In this document: positions 1 to 10,806 of the stretch, piece by piece | Numbering within the stretch: the first letter of the stretch is position 1 | Layout: the number at the start of each line of letters is the position of its first letter | Origin: Myrica gale | Lineage: Eukaryota; Streptophyta; Magnoliopsida; Fagales; Myricaceae | Assembly: GCA_963930655.1 (NCBI GenBank) | Contig: OZ005603.1 | Location: 11,741,001 to 11,805,000 of the forward strand | Direction: 5' to 3' | Length of the DNA stretch: 64,000 nucleotides | Notes under the pieces: generated by a model | Told to the model about the DNA's origin: nothing | Databases searched by the model: none | What the model saw: only the letters and a program-made list of their open reading frames with translations | Position numbers and translations under genes: made by a program

Positions 1-26
1 CCCCCCCCCCCCCCCCCCCCCCCCCC
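1..26. repeat. Poly-C run at window edge
   Basis: The first 26 bases are all C, followed by GG. This is a simple homopolymer. It could be a true low-complexity tract or an assembly or sequencing artefact; the window cannot tell them apart. Confidence 0.9.
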
Positions 27-1053
27 GGCGAAAAGAGTGTTAAAGGAAGAGTCCCTAGATTTAAGAAAGGAATAGGAAAAGCAAAGGGGCCGGAGAGGGA
101 GAGGTCCATCACTTTGTACGTACAATAGCTAGTTTCGTGGATCAATTTGAGTTAGTTTCCAATTTCTAAAACCAGTGGCCGACCTAGGAAGTTTTGTTTG
201 GGGGCGAAATAATAACATTATTAAACAAGTCTATGTATATTCTATAAGCTCCTATAAATTTTTTTTAAAAAAACTCGTAGTAATGTGAATGAATGGTAAA
301 TAAGTGTTTTGATGTAAATTATATGGGTTAAATAGTACTTTTACCTACGAACTATTAGAGATTTGACAAGTTGTACTCTACAATATCAAGTGGAACAACC
401 ATCTACAAATGCTTTTAAGAAAAATGTGATGTTAGAGAATATAATTTAAATAATAAAATATAATTATTTTTATCTATTTTTTATTCGTTTAATTTTTTTT
501 AGATAAATAATAGATTAGTATGATATCAAAATTAAAGTTCTAAGTTGAATACCTAAATTTGATTGCTAATTTAGACTAACAAACGGCCTAATCAGGCATC
601 TTTTTGAGCTGACTTGCCTCAATGCTACGGGACTGCTGAAAACCAACCAATGTTGCACGATCTCCATTCAATGGCATCCACGTACAGTCGTGTAATTGAT
701 CATGAGTTCTTTTCTTATCCACCACTAACCTAATTTGTTAGGTTTCAAGTCATGTTCGGAATTTTTGGCATTTCTTGGGAGATTATTGTTGATCATCCAA
801 AATTTTGTTATTTCTTAGCTTCAACAATCTGGTTTGAAAATCGCCTAGTTTTCTTCTAACAATATCTTAATAATTACTCTGTTAGCCTCTGCGACCACCT
901 GCACATGATCAAAATTAAAATGTTGCTTACACGCGTCCACGATCTTCAATTGGATTCCCATCGCAAGAGAAAACAATAACATAACAAAAAACAAGACCTT
1001 GAAATCCAAAGCTGAATTTTATTTAAATCCAATTTGCGGAATAATTTAGAAAT
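27..1053. other. Intergenic, nothing recognised
   Basis: AT-rich sequence with no coding stretch, no recognised RNA gene and no clear repeat structure. It ends at the target-site duplication of the adjacent Mutator-like element. Confidence 0.6.
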
Positions 1054-1062
1054 TAAAATCTA

Positions 1063-1180
1063 GGGTTTTTATTCCTGCTAGTCCTCAGGGTTTTAACTTT
1101 TCCCAAAATGATCCATGGGGTTTCATTCGTTCCACCGAGGTCCTTGGACTTTGCCTTGTTTTTTTAAGGCCTTCTGCCAA
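1063..1180 (+). repeat. Left terminal inverted repeat of the MULE
   Basis: Pairs with 6967-7084 in inverted orientation with only scattered mismatches. The shared core includes TTCCACCGAGGTCCTT and TTTTAACTTTTCCCA. A C-rich run (1315-1326) lies just inside it. Confidence 0.9.
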
Positions 1181-2110
1181 GTGAGTCCCAGCTCCGTAAA
1201 GGAGAATGCAGACGTGACCTTTTAATCCACGTCAGTAGCCCTTCACAACGAGACACGTGTTCATTTGTCATTTCAGCACGCCATGTCAGCTTAAGTCATG
1301 CCAGGTCGACCAATCCCCCCCCCCCCAAAATTAACTGCTGCGTCTTCACCTTCAACATAACTGAAGTCAAATGCGAACCCTAACCTCCCCTCACCATTTT
1401 CTCCACCGAGTTCCAATATTAGTCCAACGAGTTCTGAGCAGCGTCGTCCAGCTCTTTCTGACCTTTACCTCGTCCACCATGGTAAGTGCTCGTCCTCCGA
1501 ATTAACTTTTCCCTGAACATTCACCGTGCAATCAAACTTTGCTTGGCGAATCTGGCACTATTTCTTCATGTAATGAAACTTTGCTTGATGAATCTGACAC
1601 TCTTTCTTTCCCAGTTCCAAGATTCTTCAAGTCGAAGATGGGTAACTTATTTACAGCTGAGAACCCATTTTCATTTGTTTTTCTACTTGAGTGTCTATTT
1701 TATTCCGCACATGAAAGACATCGAAAATGATAGTAGTTTTAGTTCTTAAAGCTTAACTTCAATACATTCACCAAAAAAAAAACTTAACCTTAGTACGAAG
1801 GGATGCGATTCTTTGTGTTTTGGCTCCAAAGAAATGCATCAGTAGCACATTTTCTTGTTCTTTTTTTTTTAGATCATTAGGACATATCCGTTTAATTATT
1901 ATAGTGCTTTCTATTGTTACTTTTGAGAAATTCCTCAATCTACTTTTAGTTATTATAGAAGTCTAAATGTCTCATAGTGTATTATTTACGTGTTTAAATT
2001 ATTTATAGCTCATTTTCATTTTGGATTGTTTTTCTTCCATGCCCAATGTCTCTGCCACTTATATGTTTTGAACCTTTTGTCCAGCCCTTAGGATTTGCTC
2101 GAGAACTAGC

Positions 2111-2703
2111 ATGACTTCTACTATTTCAACAAGTTCATCAGCTAGGTGTGATGATGGTGTCTCAAATGAGGTGTTTCCTCAGCCACTGTGCAAGTGTGGG
2201 ATTCCAGCGAAGTTACGGACAAGTATGACCAGTGGAAATCCACGCCGACGCTTTTATGGATGTCAACGATATAATAAAAACGGTTTGCAATTTTCTCTTT
2301 ATGAAGAATGGGTTTTGTTAACTGTTCAATATTGTTTGTTTTTTTTCCACTAAGTATCATCATAAGTTAAACTTGTAATATGTAGACTCAGGTTGGATGC
2401 GATTTCTTTCAATGGTTAGACTCCTCAGTTTGTACTGAGAAAAGTCGAGAGAAGAAATTGTTTCTCCAAGAGACGTCAAAGACATGGCTGAAGTCATTTG
2501 TATGCTGAAATCGATGGACGAGCAGATTGAAAAGGTGGTTGAACATAAAAAAATAGACGATCATTTTTCAAAGGGTGCTTGACCAGATTAAATTGGTGGA
2601 TGCACAACTGTAATGTCACATTGCGAAGGAAAACCGACTAAAGGCCATTATGATTGGCATGTTGGTGATCGTATTTGGGTTTGTTAGGTGTCGATTGCTC
2701 TAA
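2111..2703 (+). pseudogene. GRF-type zinc-finger protein, degenerate
   Basis: The first part (2111-2280) encodes a Ser/Thr-rich N-terminus and then CKCGIPA...RRFYGCQRY, the first half of a GRF zinc finger. The second half, GCDFFQWLD, lies at about 2391-2420 after an apparent intron. The frame then runs through a charged, coiled-coil-like stretch, and a hydrophobic tail (IMIGMLVIVFGFV, about 2650-2690) ends at a stop near 2703. The order GRF finger, coiled coil, C-terminal membrane segment is typical of small plant GRF proteins often found inside transposons. The splice phase does not close cleanly and the middle is interrupted, so I treat it as a decayed copy. Its role in the element is unknown. 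Confidence 0.6.
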
Positions 2704-3477
2704 TGTAGGTTGTTTTGGTGATCATTGTTTTTGTTCTGAAAGTCCAGCAATAGTCAGTGTGTTGTGGTATTAGTGAAGTTAACGTTATCTTTGTTGTTGT
2801 TGTAATGTTATTATTTTCGTTGTTGTAGTATGTCGTTCTAATGTGTATAGACCCTATATCTGAATATGAAACTTATTTTTCAATTATTGGGAATATTGAA
2901 GTCTCCAATAGTGTAAGTTACCAGCTTACTTTAAAATTGTACCTTATTCGAAAGTAGGGTCCAGTTTTGAATCAAACCCATTTGTATTTGTTTTGGTAAT
3001 GGTTCATCAAAATATAAGTCCAATTTCATAAACTCGGAATAGAATCCTCCCAAGTCAACATTTTTATTCTCGTAATCTGCCAAACTCAACTTTCCATAAC
3101 CTGCCAAACTTAATTTTTACTCAAAACACATTGTCAAACTCAACATGGTCATTATAGCCTGACATATCAATCTGACCATAACTACATCATTGTCCATAAC
3201 CTCCAATACTCATTTTTCGATAACCTGTCATACTCAATTTTTAGTCAGAATACATTGTCATTGTCTTTGTCATTTCCATAATTCGATATACAAATCCAAA
3301 ATACATGACCATCAAAATATAGGTCCAGTTTAACAAACTCGGAATGAAGTTTCATCAATACATGACCATCAAATGTCATAACATCCAGTTTCAAAAATCA
3401 GCTTCATATAACAACATCCAAAATGACGTCTTTCATATGCTGGTTATCATTGAGTGGCTCTGAAATCTGGGTTGGTG
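2704..3477. other. MULE interior, no gene seen
   Basis: Non-coding interior of the MULE. Short phrases recur, for example CATAACCTGCCAAACTCAA-like and CATGACCATCAAAATAT-like strings between 3060 and 3375, suggesting local duplication. No reading frame is supported. Confidence 0.5.
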
Positions 3478-3996
3478 CTAGATTTCTTGCGTGGTGATCT
3501 ACGCGGTAATGTAGGTGGTTGGGAACATCCCTACAATCATTAAATAAATTAGCTTAATCACCAAGGCCAACAAGCCAAGCACAATCTCTCAGGACCTATT
3601 TGTGACATAAATAGGAATCAATTCCAAATAATTGATTTGTATTTTCATGTGAACTACTCTGTTATTTTCATAGCAAATGGAGAAATAAGAACATACAAGA
3701 AAAAAAATTGAGGACCAAAATTATATATGTGACATAAATAGGAGTCAGTTCCAAATATGTTTTACCACGGTCACATCATTAGGCTTCTCTGTTATTTTGT
3801 GCACTTGATTTCTTGCGAGGTGATCTACGAGGTAATATAGGTGGTTGGGAACTTCCCTGCATTCATAAAAATAAAGATTTATTAATCACATTTTAAAATT
3901 GAAGCGTTATTGTTGAGTGTTTTCACATATGGGTTTTACCGCGTGTTATTTTGCGCGTTTGATATTTTGTGAGGTGATCTTTGTGGTTATGCACTT
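3478..3996 (-). repeat. Three copies of a short basic-peptide exon
   Basis: On the minus strand, blocks near 3810-3865 and 3480-3550 encode nearly the same basic peptide (SQPPILPRRSPRKKS and SQPPTLPRRSPRKKS). A third, more diverged block lies near 3955-3996. They lie downstream of the PB1-like domain in its own transcriptional direction, so they probably come from the basic C-terminal part of the same MULE-associated gene, duplicated locally. A DNA-binding or nuclear-targeting role is only a guess from the charge. Confidence 0.5.
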
Positions 3997-4087
3997 TCCT
4001 GGATAAATGAAGGAACTATTAAATGCAAACTTAGATAGAATGATATATTGCTAGTACTACCAACATGTGGAACCTAAAGAATCTTCT

Positions 4088-4535
4088 TTACCTGGACAAT
4101 CTCTTGTGTCCCTTGCCTTTAGCGAGCATTGGTTCCAGCAGACTGTGATGTTTCGCCCCCAGCAAATTGTGATGTTCCAGTAGTGGAGGTAAAGGAAGTG
4201 GAGGCTGGACTAACTCCGGTACATCAATGTCATGCTCCAAGTATATATGGATGTCATCCCAGACCTTCAGATGACTAATTTTGTCGATGACCTTCAACAC
4301 GTCAGCATCAGTTTCTAGAAGAGTCATTGAATCCACAAATGAGTCTCGACCAAGCTTGCAACACATTCTCTTCACATTATTGTACTTCAGTTCCACCTTT
4401 GCATGCTTCAATTTATGTGTTACGTTATGTAGTCTAGGTCCAGATCTTCAAGAAATGTGACTTCACCACCTACATAAGCTCCTTTCACAAAGTTCATCGA
4501 TCCACCATGCTAAATTAACAATCTGACCATCTACA
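4088..4535 (-). pseudogene. PB1-like domain of a MULE-associated protein, broken
   Basis: Read on the minus strand, the upstream part contains VGGEVTFLEDLDLDYIT followed by a stop. After a frame change, a stretch with CCKLG, DADVLKVIDK and IHIYLEHDIDVPEL continues to 4088. The pattern GGEV..LEDLDLDY..., a KLG-type centre and ...VYLEH.VDVPEL matches the PB1-like domain I recall at the N-terminus of plant Mutator-type transposase proteins. The domain is split by at least one stop or frameshift, and no MURA transposase core follows, so this is a remnant. It supports classifying the surrounding element as Mutator-derived. Confidence 0.55.
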
Positions 4536-5867
4536 AAAAAACACAAGGCTTATCAGTTGTGTTCTCATCGTGCAATAATAAAAAACTGCAAGCAACATGC
4601 AAAAAGAACATATAGGGAAACAAGCCACGCACAAATAAATGCAAATAAGCCATATTAAATAGAAAATAAATACAAAACTAGATTCATGTTGTCATACTAC
4701 TTTACTATCTTCTTAAATCAAATGCCCTAATGTTTGGATATGAATTGTTCATCGTCAGTTTTGTATAAATCCTTTCAGTTAAGCCAACTTTGAGCCTAAC
4801 TTTTGTGTACCATGTTTATGAGTTCATTGTGATGCTCTACAACTTTCAAGTTACGGAGCACAAACGAATGGACAAAAGAGACTTATTGTAATGCTATAAA
4901 TTGTCACTTCATTTTCTGCTTATCTAGGTAGGCATAGTCTGTCGAAGAAATTATAATATGCCTATTGAAGTGAGAGTTAAGTGACACGACATATACTTAT
5001 GAGTGAATGCTAAACATGGTTACTAGGTAGAAATCATAGAAAAAAAATAGATTTTACTTTAGAAAATTAAAGGGGAAAGAAATGAAAACAAGCCATGCAA
5101 AAAGAAATTCAAATAAGCCATGCAAAACAAACTGTGAAAAAATAACGAGTAGCTTACAAGCCATGCAAAAAGATGTAGTGCAGAACTTTTAAAAATAAGG
5201 ACACAACAAATTAAAGGGGACCACTATGGTTAATTGACATAACATACAATCTCTCTTCCCCCAATGCATCTTCAACCAACACAAAGACAAAAACAGCTAG
5301 CTAACAAGAGAAGACAAAAAATACAACAGGGCCCCACATGAATTACGCACTTTGATTTGTACACTTAAACAACATTTGCACGTTCAAAACTTTCAACAAA
5401 ACAGAAAGAAAACAAATACTAAAAAATTTCAAATATTTTAATAAATATCTAAGATAAGAGCTCACATACAAGCATCTGGTTTAATCTCACCGTGAGTATA
5501 TAACTGACCCCACATCACCCCAACTATATTGTATTAATTAAGTAAGAGGTTGCATTGCAGGTCCCACGCCACTCCAACGAAGAGACAAAAAAATAGGCAT
5601 ATGGGAAAGAGACCATTCAACGCAATATAAAAAGAGGATATGTAAAAAACTAACAACTATAAATATCAGCAAGTAACCTTCATAAACATACTCATCCAAG
5701 GAAAATAACCAAAGAAAAAGTCTATATTTGGTCTGCCAACTGCACAATAGTTCCTCTTATTTCAGACGGTGGAAAGCGTGAAAACCGTGAAGAACAAGGG
5801 TCCACTTTCAGACAATGAGAAGCAACAAATAAATGTAGCCAATACCTTCTGAAACGCTTATGGAAAA
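4536..5867. other. MULE interior, no gene seen
   Basis: A-rich sequence without a supported coding region. AAGCCATGCAAAAAGA-like phrases recur at about 5090-5175. Confidence 0.5.
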
Positions 5868-6408
5868 TGAACGCTGAAGACTCTTATGCTATTCGGCAGA
5901 GGCGGAGCCAAGGGGTGCTGGTGGGGGCGGTCGTCCCCACTGGCTCCAAAAATCCATTGATTTTTTTTAAGCAGGTCTGCCCCCACTGGCCTACTTACAT
6001 GGCTAGTGGGGGCGGGACTGGGCCAGCGGAGGCGCACCCGCTGGCCCAGTCCCATGTGGCCTGTTTCATTTTATTTTATTTTTAAAATCAGAAGGTGAAA
6101 CAGCGCCATTTTTTCCCCGCCCAGCGCCCGCCCAACCCAGGTAAGCCCGCTGCCCACAGCCCCATTATCTCTCTCATTCTCTCGCACTCACTGACTCACA
6201 TCTCGCCTCTGGCCCTCTGCTCTCACTTCTTAGGTGCCACTCACAGGCCAGCACTTCCGGTCCACCAGGCACTAGCCACCAGAACTCTCGTCTCTCTGCC
6301 GACGCCCGATTGGCCAACTGCCTCTCCACTCCAGTCCAGCCTCCAGGTCCAGGTATGCAGATGCTGTATGTTAATGTCATATGTGCACAGTGTTGTGCAA
6401 TTTAAATT
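5868..6408. other. GC-rich insert with perfect 16-bp hairpin
   Basis: This segment is far more GC-rich than its surroundings. It contains a perfect inverted repeat, GGGACTGGGCCAGCGG at 6014-6029 and its complement at 6038-6053, around an 8-base loop. A C/T-rich stretch follows (6160-6360). The base composition differs sharply from the rest of the MULE, which fits an acquired fragment such as a promoter or 5' UTR, or a nested element. No reliable coding assignment is possible. Confidence 0.45.
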
Positions 6409-6866
6409 GTGAAGCTCATGAAAGAGATTAAATTGTTGCCTGAAGTTAGAACTTTAAGTGCCCTTTTAAACAATCTAGTGAGAGTTAGGCAATTTCATGT
6501 AGTTTTGGAATTGTTTGAGTGGTTTGTGAGTGAGGGTCTTCGGGCCGATGTCTATATATACATAACAGTGAAGCTGAATGGATGTGATTTATCATTTATG
6601 TGTCATAACATATAATGTGTTGATTCATGGGCACTGTAAGAGCCAAAGAGCTTGGGAGGACGGGAGAAATTGAAGAGGCATATAACTTAATAAATAGGGT
6701 GAAGAGAGTGGGGCTCTTGCCTAGTCTGTTTGCTTGCAAAGCATTGATCAATTCTTTGTGCAAAGAGGTTAAATTGGATGAAGGAGAGATACTTTTTAGT
6801 TACATGAGCGAGAAGAGTTTGTTTCCAAATGATATCTTTGTTTGTCAATCTCTGAGAATTCCCTAG
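6409..6866 (+). pseudogene. Captured pentatricopeptide-repeat (PPR) gene fragments
   Basis: Two plus-strand pieces in different frames carry PPR-type helical repeats. The first (about 6415-6570) has LPEVRTLSALLNNLVRVRQF, then LELFEWFVSEGLRADVYIY. The second (about 6640-6860) has GEIEEAYNLINRVKRVGLLP, then ALINSLCKEVKLDEGEILFS. These match the ~35-residue PPR consensus (LI..LCK.G...EA..LF..M...G..P). From memory, the order resembles the interior of Arabidopsis At5g59900-type P-class PPR proteins. PPR proteins bind organellar RNA. Here there is no start, no targeting peptide and a frame break, so this is a non-functional fragment. Its place just inside the right MULE terminus is typical of transduplication. 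Confidence 0.65.
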
Positions 6867-6966
6867 GACAGTCTTTAGAACTGGATCATGCTTGAGGAAA
6901 TATAATGAGGTGCAAGAGAAGGATGGAGCTGGATTTTGTCAATTATCAAACATGAGTCAAATATGT

Positions 6967-7084
6967 TGTCAGAATGCCTTAAAAAAAACAAGGCAAAGCC
7001 TAAGGACCTCGGTGGAATGAATGAAAGTCCATGGACCATTGTGGGAAAAGTTAAAACCTCAGGGACTAACAGGAATAAAAAGCC
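6967..7084 (-). repeat. Right terminal inverted repeat of the MULE
   Basis: Reverse complement of the left terminus with scattered substitutions. It is followed directly by the right copy of the 9-bp target duplication at 7085-7093. Confidence 0.9.
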
Positions 7085-7189
7085 TAAAATCTACAAGCGA
7101 ACAGAAAAATGATAAGCGCCGCATAGATGATGCTTTATTTATTGGTTCTACCTTCTTGTTGAGCTGATGATGCTTTATTTCTTGGATTA

Positions 7190-7905
7190 TCAACTAAACA
7201 ACAATTTCCTTTTATTCGATCAGCAGCTGCTCTTATGGATTATTTATGGTTCACCCGCAACAAAATAATCCATGAAAACTTGAATCTAGATGTTCAACAA
7301 CTGGTGGTTGGGGTTAAGAAGCTGCAAATGGAACATCATGAGGCATGACAGGCTCTCCCTAGTCCTGTGAAAGCCAGTTGGGTGCCACCGCATGGAGATT
7401 GCTGGAAAGCGAATTTTGATGTGGCTATTCGCCCTTCATACTCTGTTGTTGCTGTTGTTTGTTGGAATTCTTCAACAGAAATTCTCTTTGTTTGGACAAA
7501 GAGCTTGCCACCAGGCCCTCCTTTATTGGGGGAAGCCAAAGCAGCACTCTTTGCTGCACAGGAGGCGCACTTACTCTCTAAGGAAGATTTATTGTTTGAA
7601 GGTGACAATTTAACTGTGGTGAATGCTATTTGCAAACATGGGGATATGGAAGCTTGGAGCATTAGCTCAGTAATTTCTGATATTCACGTGTTTTTATCAT
7701 TTCATCCCAATTGGAGGTTTCAACATGTTCATCGATCGTCGAATTTTGTTGCTCACGATGTAGCCCAATGGGCAGCCAATGAGATATTGTTTGGGAACAT
7801 TCCCTCATCTTGTATTCCTGTGCAATGTCTTTCAAGTGACAATCGAAGATTTCCCCCTTGATTGTCCTTTATAATAGAATACATCTTGTTTAGAAAAAAA
7901 AAAAA
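7190..7905 (+). mobile_element. LINE 3' end: RNase H domain and poly-A tail
   Basis: A 5'-truncated non-LTR retrotransposon. The frame around 7200-7360 reads LMDYLWFTRNKIIHEN. From 7367 an RNase H domain of the plant LINE type (RVT_3) follows: CWKANFDVAI, then GEAKAALFAAQEA, FEGDNLTVVNAI and HVHRSSNFVAHDVAQWA. It stops near 7861 and ends in a 12-A tail at 7894-7905. Most plant LINE insertions are truncated at the 5' end like this. A stop at about 7347 breaks the join between the tether and the RNase H domain, so it is inactive. Confidence 0.8.
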
Positions 7906-9732
7906 TTAAGATAGCTTCCTATACTAGTATGCACTTGGTCGTTTAGTTACAATCTCTAATCAAGAGTGAAACATCGTCGTTATAAGATTGTCCATTTAAT
8001 GGATATCCAACAAATCTTTCTCCTTTTTAGCAAACAAGTAGAAACATTCTAAGATAGACAGGTCAGAAAAAAAAAATTAAGATTCCGTAATTATTATTTT
8101 TATATAGAAGTCTTGTGATAATAATATGGACAGGTCAGAAGAAAAAAAGATATATAATAAGAAAAAGCTAATCAGGTAGAATATTGGCAGCCGCTAGAGA
8201 TTCAAAACCCTTTTGATGTCATCCGACAAGCCGATTTTTGATTGATGAGACGTGGAAGAATTCTTTGTATACTGGATAAACTAGCGATAAGGTTGTGGCT
8301 AATCATTGAAAGTATGTAAAAGTTTTTTTTTTCAACAATTCTCGTTTTCAACTTATTTCACCATAAAACGCAAGATTTTAGAAATCTGAAATCTTGTGCG
8401 AACAAATTTTCGAAACCTATTTTAAATATAAATCCAAATAGCCGCCCCTAATTCTTTGTAAAAAGAAAATAAATTTGTAGAGTCATCTTCGTTCAAAAGT
8501 AGCCCGAACTCGCCGATGGTGTGCTCACACGTACGCCCGAGTGGCAAACAGCAGGTAGGAAATATGTCGAATCTTGCATCACTGATGACGACTATACGTT
8601 GAGATGTTGAATGTCAATATCAGAAACGTGGTTTTTTTTTTTTTTTTTGTCTTTTCTCGAATATAAAAATCTTTTGAAGTGCGAATCCGTCGGACCATGC
8701 GCATCGACTTTATTTACAGAAGAAAACCCAGAATTTGAGCACGTTTTATCACATGGGCTTGAAAAATATATCACCCTGAGCAACATTAGGGGATGAAAAA
8801 TATAAAACCATCACGCAACTAGGACAGATTCAAGGGGCACTCGCAAGTACCTTTTGGGATAGGAAAGAATATCTTGCTCATCATGCCTTATCGACTAAAC
8901 TAAAGTGGCATGTTCCTTTTCTAGCCACATAATAAAAAACTTGTAGCTTTCACAAAAATCAGTACAAAGTTATTAAACTACAAAGGTCGGTCACACCGGT
9001 TTACTTGCATGCCAATACATAGTATAATATTTTGTTCAGAATTAGTCAATGGAATTAGTTGATATGTTTAATTCATTCTTCTTTTAAAATTTTGTCATTA
9101 AATAAGTAATTTATGTTTTATTTCCTACACATATGGATTGATTAGGTACTATAATAGGACTTGAACGCACGACTTCATCCACTCTCATGAACTTTGACGG
9201 TAAGCATGCCATTAGAATCAGAGCTTATCTACGATCTATGTGATCAAATGGAGGTTTTTTTAATATATATATATATTTGAGAAATCACTGGTCGGTCAAG
9301 AAAGAAGATGCTAGCGACTTGATCTAGTCCTTATTTTTCTCGAGTCAGTAGAAAGATTAACCCTTAATTATATTCCGCTACACAGCAGATTTAATTGGCC
9401 AGATTAAGTATATAATATGCAAATTTCGTATTTTTGTCTGTCGCTTTTATTTATTTGCTGAAGAAATTTAAGCAAACAATACTAATAATGCATGATTTCC
9501 ATTCGCGGCAAGTTTGTTTGTGCCATCTATCGATCAAAGTTAATTTATGACTTTCACGGCTGGTAGTTGTGAAATTTGATGCGGCAACATTGATTTATTA
9601 TAGCCACGGGATTAATTAGGATAGATGCGCGCTCTGCGGCGCAGCATGTTTAATACCAACGGAAAGTACTCCCATCGATGCAGCCTACACCGGACAAATT
9701 CTTAATTGAGGCCGGTTATTGTGTGGGTGAGA
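7906..9732. other. Intergenic, nothing coding recognised
   Basis: AT-rich spacer. A (T)20-like tract lies at about 8631-8649, a short (TA) run at about 9262-9275, and GACAGGTCAGAA-type phrases repeat at 8057 and 8130. I see no gene or RNA gene. Confidence 0.55.
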
Positions 9733-9917
9733 TTATTGTGTGAGTGTGTGAGTGGACTGGTGAGATTAGAAATTGAAAAATTTAATGGTTGAACAAAATG
9801 TCACATCATTTAATGAAACTGGATCGGATTTGCAGGTCGGGTTCATGTGATATTTTTTCAGCTATTAGATTTCTCAACTTTTAATCTCACCCGTCTACTC
9901 ACACACTCACAAAATAA
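9733..9917. mobile_element. Hairpin MITE upstream of oxygenase copy 1
   Basis: The left arm begins TTATTGTGTGAGTGTGTGAG. The right arm, reverse-complemented, begins TTATTTTGTGAGTGTGTGAG. The arms pair for about 75 bases each, leaving a short centre. This foldback structure, without coding capacity, fits a miniature inverted-repeat element. It sits about 0.9 kb upstream of the first oxygenase gene. Confidence 0.75.
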
Positions 9918-10806
9918 CTTTTGTCATTCTTAATTAGCAGTAAAGTCAACAGAAGTCACATGTTTGTATAAATCGCCACAACAAGAGGATTTCATAACGT
10001 TGTCATGATTATATATATTCACGGCGAATAGCTGTAAATTCAAGATCATATATAACTTGTAAAAAAGAAGAAAAAGAAACAAAGCAAAATTGATCAGAAA
10101 CCTTCAAACCTCTACATAAAATTACGGTGATGGATCTACTGGATCTCCATTGCCTCGAATAACATGTGTCGTGCATCGGTGCATGCAGGTAATTTTGTTC
10201 ATGATCTGAGACAATTATCATATATAACACTTGAGAGATACCAACTGCTACATATCTATATTTCCCTTAGCAGCCACAGAAAAGAAAGAGAGAAAGAAAT
10301 TAGAAAAAAAGAGTAGTCTTCTAGTACATCTGATATTTTCTACCTGGTAAAAGAGTAATAATATCGTTTGAAGATAATTAATTTCCTCAGGATCCAGCTG
10401 TGCTTAAGCCTTCGAGATTCCATAGATAACGTTGATGTAGTGTTTGTATATAAAGCAATAGAACGTTTCTAGCTGATGATCAAAGATCGAACAGAAAAGA
10501 ATATTGCTTTGTTGAAGATCAAAGAATAAACCTCATGATGCAAATTATATATATATATGGTAAAATTGTTACCATGAAGGTGAACTAATTATTGTTATTT
10601 ACATGCACCATGACAGCTAAAGATTAACCATCAATTAAGGCTAGCTAATTAACCATGACAGCTAATTATTGGTCATATTCAGATTCTGCAGACACTTTCA
10701 TGATCAATATCTTAAGGAACTTGCTTTTAATTCCAGCAAGGGATCCTTTTTCTGGCTATATATATCCTTTGCATGTCACTAGCTGGAGGTGCACCTAAGC
10801 TAAGCA
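9918..10806 (+). promoter_or_regulatory. Upstream region of oxygenase copy 1
   Basis: Non-coding. A TATA-like sequence (TATATATAT, 10757-10765) lies about 42-50 bases before the start codon, so the transcript leader would be very short if it is used. Further upstream is AT-rich with TATATATA tracts (about 10545). No specific transcription-factor site can be defended. Confidence 0.45.

Larger units (their letters stand above)
1063..7084. mobile_element. Mutator-like element (MULE) with captured gene pieces
   Basis: The ends are inverted copies of each other over roughly 118 bp: the start reads GGGTTTTTATTCCTG and the reverse complement of the end reads GGCTTTTTATTCCTG. The identical 9-bp sequence TAAAATCTA lies immediately outside both ends (1054-1062 and 7085-7093). 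A 9-bp duplication and long inverted termini are the signature of Mutator-like transposons. The 6.0-kb interior holds a degenerate GRF zinc-finger gene (plus strand), a PB1-like domain and basic-peptide exons (minus strand) and PPR-gene fragments near the right end. I see no MURA transposase catalytic region, so it appears non-autonomous. Carrying host gene fragments would make it a Pack-MULE. Confidence 0.9.

Noticed and set aside
1..26. Poly-C as a telomere or biological end
   Set aside because: Plant telomeres are CCCTAAA repeats. A pure C run followed by ordinary sequence is more like a local tract or artefact.
7085..7190. LINE inserted into the MULE
   Set aside because: The LINE lies wholly outside the right 9-bp duplication of the MULE, so the two are adjacent, not nested.
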